From Candidatus Methylomirabilota bacterium (GTDB lineage: Bacteria; Methylomirabilota; Methylomirabilia; Methylomirabilales; Methylomirabilaceae), in contig JACQEV010000002.1 of the NCBI GenBank assembly GCA_016200385.1, positions 1 through 8,818 of the forward strand: 8,818 bases of DNA. The letters are read 5' to 3'. Both the position numbers and the translations under genes were made by a program. The notes under the pieces are model-generated. The model was not told the DNA's origin and made no database searches. It was given only the letters and a program-made list of their open reading frames with translations. Positions 6,650-8,818 of this stretch are shown in pieces. The first letter of the stretch is position 1. Every line of letters starts with the position of its first letter.

Positions 6650-8386
6650 CTAGCGATCCGCCCCATAGCGGGCGGCAATCAGCCGTTCGATGGCCTGTCG
6701 GAGGTTGGAGATCTCGCCACGGCTCCAGCGCCTCTCGATCTTTCTGAGATACCCCCCAAGATCATAGTCGTTGAAGACATTCAACAGCCAGCGCGAGAAG
6801 TCCCCACGCCCCGCGTGATGTGCGAGGACCCGGTCTTCAACCGCGGCCACTGCCCGTCGGAACTCGTTCAGGCTTCCGGCCGTGGCCACCACCTCGCCAT
6901 CCGGACGGCAGAAGAAGAAGCGCCGTTCGGGGGGGAGCGGAGAATCAGCGTACTTCGCCTGGTGCCGAACATGGGGCGTCTCCCGCGGAGATAGCGCAAA
7001 CGTGATAGCGGTCCGACCGTTGGTCCCCTCAGCCTGGATCAACAGGAATTCCCCGCGAGGGAGTTGCGGGAGAACGGCGATCGCTCCTCCGCCGCTTGCG
7101 AAGGATCCACCAAGGTAGGAGCGGAGGAACGCCAGCTCCTCAGGGACCGTCGTGCGGGACAGGAGGAACACGTCCATCGCTTTCAGCACCGACGCACTGA
7201 GCCATCTGGGCTTATACGTCACCAGACACAAGCCCTTGTCCTCGAGTCCTATGGCCTCGTCCGCAACTCCCTCGCGGTGCAGCGAGTAGTGAGCCTCATC
7301 GAGGACAACCCAGTGCGGCAGGCCGAGGCGATGCCGCAGTCGCCTGATCAGTGATAGCCCCATCCCGATGACTCTCACCTTCTTGGTGTGCAGTAAGGTC
7401 GAGAGGTCCGCCACGACGCACGCCGCCGGGTCGCGTTCAAAGTATGCCAGCGCCCGCTCCATCGAGGCCTCCTCCAGGATCTCCATCCTGGATACGCCCG
7501 GCAGCCGGGCGAGCACGTGAAAATCCCCCTCAGGGTCGATCACACAGATCGCATAGCGTTGGCCGCGCAAGCGCTCGATCAATCCGCCCGCCAGCCAAGA
7601 CTTCCCTGAAAGTCTGTCTCCCTGGATCAGCACATTGACCCCGCGCGCGGGAATTCCCACCGGTTCCGAGGTCTCCACCGCCCAGCCGAGCGCGATCTGG
7701 TGACGGGGGGAGCGGGCAATCGGAAGGCGCCCGTCGAGGATCGGGCCCACAATGGCCTCCGCGATCCCCACGCCATCCTCGCCCGGGAATCTCCAGTCGG
7801 CCCTATCCACCAGAGCTGGAACAGCGTTCTCCGGACATCCCGCCCACCCGCAGACTTCGAAGAGGTCGATGTCGTTCTCGGCGTCGCCCAGGGCCAACAC
7901 GTCATGGAACGACAGGCCCAGGTCGCTGATCATCTGCCGGACTCCCGCACCCTTCGAGATCCCCGGTGGAACGAGCATGAGGGCAGCCCGGTTATAGATG
8001 AGCTCGAGGTTCACCCCTGTGGCGGCGAGCACCTCTTGCACCGCTTCCTCGTCCGTCCGTGCCACCCCGACGATGACCCGTCCCACCTGGAAGGCGATCC
8101 CCCGCCGGTCAAGCTCGGCGAGCAGTCGGGGCGAGGGTGGCGGCGCCTGGTCGCGGAGCAACCCAGGCCCCGGAAAGTACAGCACCCCTCCGTTTTCCGC
8201 AACCACTGCGTCGAACAGGTCGAGCCGGTCGCACACTCGCAGCAGCTCGAAGAACGTCCGGCCGGTCACCAGGACCAGGCGCAGTCCGGCTTCGCGCGCC
8301 CGGCTTAGCGCAGCAAGCGCCTCCGCGCCGATCCGATTGTTCGACGCCAAGGTGCCGTCGTAGTCACACGCCAACGCTTTGAACAT
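6650..8386 (-). CDS. HAD-IIB phosphatase fused to a HerA/DUF87-like P-loop ATPase
   Basis: A 578-residue cytoplasmic protein with three parts. Residues 1-215 are a HAD-IIB (Cof-type) phosphatase: motif I DYDGTL (8-13), motif II VTGR (40-43), motif III Lys145 in GISKGAG and motif IV GDAENDIDLF (167-176). All catalytic residues are present, so phosphatase activity is expected; the substrate is unknown. Residues 245-465 are a P-loop ATPase with Walker A GDRLSGKS (256-263), IDPEGDF (283-289) and Walker B WVVLDEAHYSL (359-369), as in HerA/DUF87 ATPases. Residues 488-578 form a conserved-looking tail with SLNEFRRAV, HHAGRGDFSRWL and many charged residues; it resembles DUF5752, from memory. The frame could begin at TTG 8404. 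The ATG at 8386 gives MFKALACDYDGTL, the usual distance to motif I, so I prefer it, although neither has a clear ribosome binding site. The activase fragment follows after 5 nt. Confidence 0.88.
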   Translation of the reverse strand: MFKALACDYDGTLASNNRIGAEALAALSRAREAGLRLVLVTGRTFFELLRVCDRLDLFDAVVAENGGVLYFPGPGLLRDQAPPPSPRLLAELDRRGIAFQVGRVIVGVARTDEEAVQEVLAATGVNLELIYNRAALMLVPPGISKGAGVRQMISDLGLSFHDVLALGDAENDIDLFEVCGWAGCPENAVPALVDRADWRFPGEDGVGIAEAIVGPILDGRLPIARSPRHQIALGWAVETSEPVGIPARGVNVLIQGDRLSGKSWLAGGLIERLRGQRYAICVIDPEGDFHVLARLPGVSRMEILEEASMERALAYFERDPAACVVADLSTLLHTKKVRVIGMGLSLIRRLRHRLGLPHWVVLDEAHYSLHREGVADEAIGLEDKGLCLVTYKPRWLSASVLKAMDVFLLSRTTVPEELAFLRSYLGGSFASGGGAIAVLPQLPRGEFLLIQAEGTNGRTAITFALSPRETPHVRHQAKYADSPLPPERRFFFCRPDGEVVATAGSLNEFRRAVAAVEDRVLAHHAGRGDFSRWLLNVFNDYDLGGYLRKIERRWSRGEISNLRQAIERLIAARYGADR

Positions 8387-8527
8387 CTCGAACCGCAAGT
8401 TCAAGCAAAGGTGAAATTAGTGGAAGAGGGCTTCTTTGAGCGAGGCCATCCCGCCGGCTCCCTTGTCAGGGCCACGGCTATCCCCGCGTCGTGGTGTGCG
8501 GCCCGCCGCAGCGAGCTGTCAAGCTTG

Positions 8528-8548
8528 GCTCACCGTCCGGGGGTGAGC
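8528..8548. repeat. Perfect 7-bp hairpin in the gap downstream of the edge gene
   Basis: GCTCACC (8528-8534) pairs perfectly with GGTGAGC (8542-8548) across a 7-nt loop. On the plus strand it is followed by TTGTTTGG, a poor T-run. On the minus strand there is none. It may help end transcription of the gene entering from the right, or it could be a binding site. Confidence 0.35.
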
Positions 8549-8615
8549 TTGTTTGGAAAGACGCGATCCACCTCAAGCAGACCCCGGTTCATCGCACGCC
8601 AGGGAGAGCCGGGCC

Positions 8616-8641
8616 CTGACTGAGTGTTGTTGCCGTCACTC
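8616..8641. repeat. Imperfect hairpin just downstream of the right-edge gene
   Basis: ACTGAGTG and CACTCGGT pair over 8 positions with one G-T wobble across a 10-nt loop. It lies about 20-45 nt past the minus-strand stop at 8660. No T-run follows, so a terminator role is only possible. Confidence 0.25.
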
Positions 8642-8659
8642 GGTTTGCGGTCCTTCCCC

Positions 8660-8818
8660 TCACCCCACGCTCGTGAACCGGTCCCGAAGCCGGCTCATGA
8701 TCAGCGGCAGGGTGGTGTACTCCATCTCCTCCAGCGGCAGGCGGTGGGGCTCGAACGGGCCGTGGCGGCGCAGGTAGTCGGCGGCCACATTCGCCTGCCG
8801 GCGGGCCTCGTCATAGGC
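8660..8818 (-). CDS. C-terminal end of an unrecognised protein, partial at the right edge
   Basis: The minus-strand frame is open from the window edge to a TGA at 8662-8660, giving 52 codons. The sequence is charged and helical in character: an Arg/Ala-rich helix (DEARRQANVAADYLRRHG) followed by PHRLPLEEMEYTTLPL and a basic end (MSRLRDRFTSVG). Third codon positions are strongly G/C, as in the real genes nearby, and the composition is protein-like, so I take it as a true gene end. I do not recognise the family. It is on the same strand as the HAD/HerA-like gene, 273 nt upstream of it. Confidence 0.7.
   Translation of the reverse strand, partial: AYDEARRQANVAADYLRRHGPFEPHRLPLEEMEYTTLPLIMSRLRDRFTSVG

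Larger units (their letters stand above)
8387..8659. other. Intergenic gap upstream of the HAD/HerA-like gene
   Basis: The gap holds a perfect 7-bp stem (8528-8534 with 8542-8548), a second imperfect stem and short open frames without recognisable homology. A plus-strand frame at 8411-8623 (GTG start, 70 codons) is not family-like and has no good ribosome binding site. I see no convincing promoter for the minus-strand gene. Confidence 0.4.

Noticed and set aside
7700..8308. Plus-strand frame of 202 codons opposite the phosphatase domain
   Set aside because: Shadow of the HAD/HerA-like gene, whose motifs are unmistakable.
8411..8623. 70-codon plus-strand frame with a GTG start in the right gap
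   Set aside because: No ribosome binding site, no motif and a composition typical of chance frames.

Overview
This is a GC-rich bacterial chromosomal window with a mixed, partly decayed gene content. The genes point to a Gram-negative-type respiratory bacterium: a type I citrate synthase, an exported c-type haem protein and a PacL/SERCA-type ATPase. The combination, including the HAD/HerA-like fusion, reminds me of deep soil or groundwater lineages such as NC10/Methylomirabilota or Rokubacteria. That placement is recall only and is held at low confidence. I saw no IS element, phage gene, CRISPR array, tRNA or rRNA.

Left part (1-3726), all on the minus strand: the N-terminal 422 residues of a type II P-type cation ATPase run off the left edge (1-1266). 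A 355-nt gap follows with no convincing gene. Then come a complete citrate synthase (1622-2911) and, upstream of it, a small exported mono-haem DUF3365/Tll0287-like protein (3139-3726). The 227-nt gap before citrate synthase holds a perfect 10-bp palindrome that overlaps a possible -10 box, plus a 9-bp inverted repeat.

Middle part (3727-6644): the only intact gene is a plus-strand sigma-70 family factor (4615-6102) behind a long, more AT-rich, gene-free leader. Around it lie three pieces of broken genes. On the left is the C-terminal tail of a formate-dehydrogenase-type molybdopterin oxidoreductase (minus, 3831-4031). Immediately after the sigma gene is the C-terminal tail of an alpha/beta-hydrolase or PhaC-like protein (plus, 6103-6288). 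To the right of that is the N-terminus of a BadF/BcrA-type acyl-CoA dehydratase activase (minus, 6411-6644). Each fragment has lost the end that faces the sigma segment. This suggests that the sigma locus was inserted or moved here, with loss of neighbouring sequence.

Right part (6650-8818), minus strand: an intact, unusual three-part protein joins a HAD-IIB phosphatase, a HerA/DUF87-like P-loop ATPase and a C-terminal conserved tail (6650-8386). It lies 5 nt upstream of the activase fragment, so the two were probably cotranscribed. The last 52 codons of an unrecognised gene enter from the right edge (8660-8818).

Functionally, citrate synthase is the entry step of the TCA cycle, and the haem protein next to it may be a periplasmic redox or ligand sensor. 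The sigma factor looks like a secondary RpoD homologue. The other genes show no shared pathway with it in this window.
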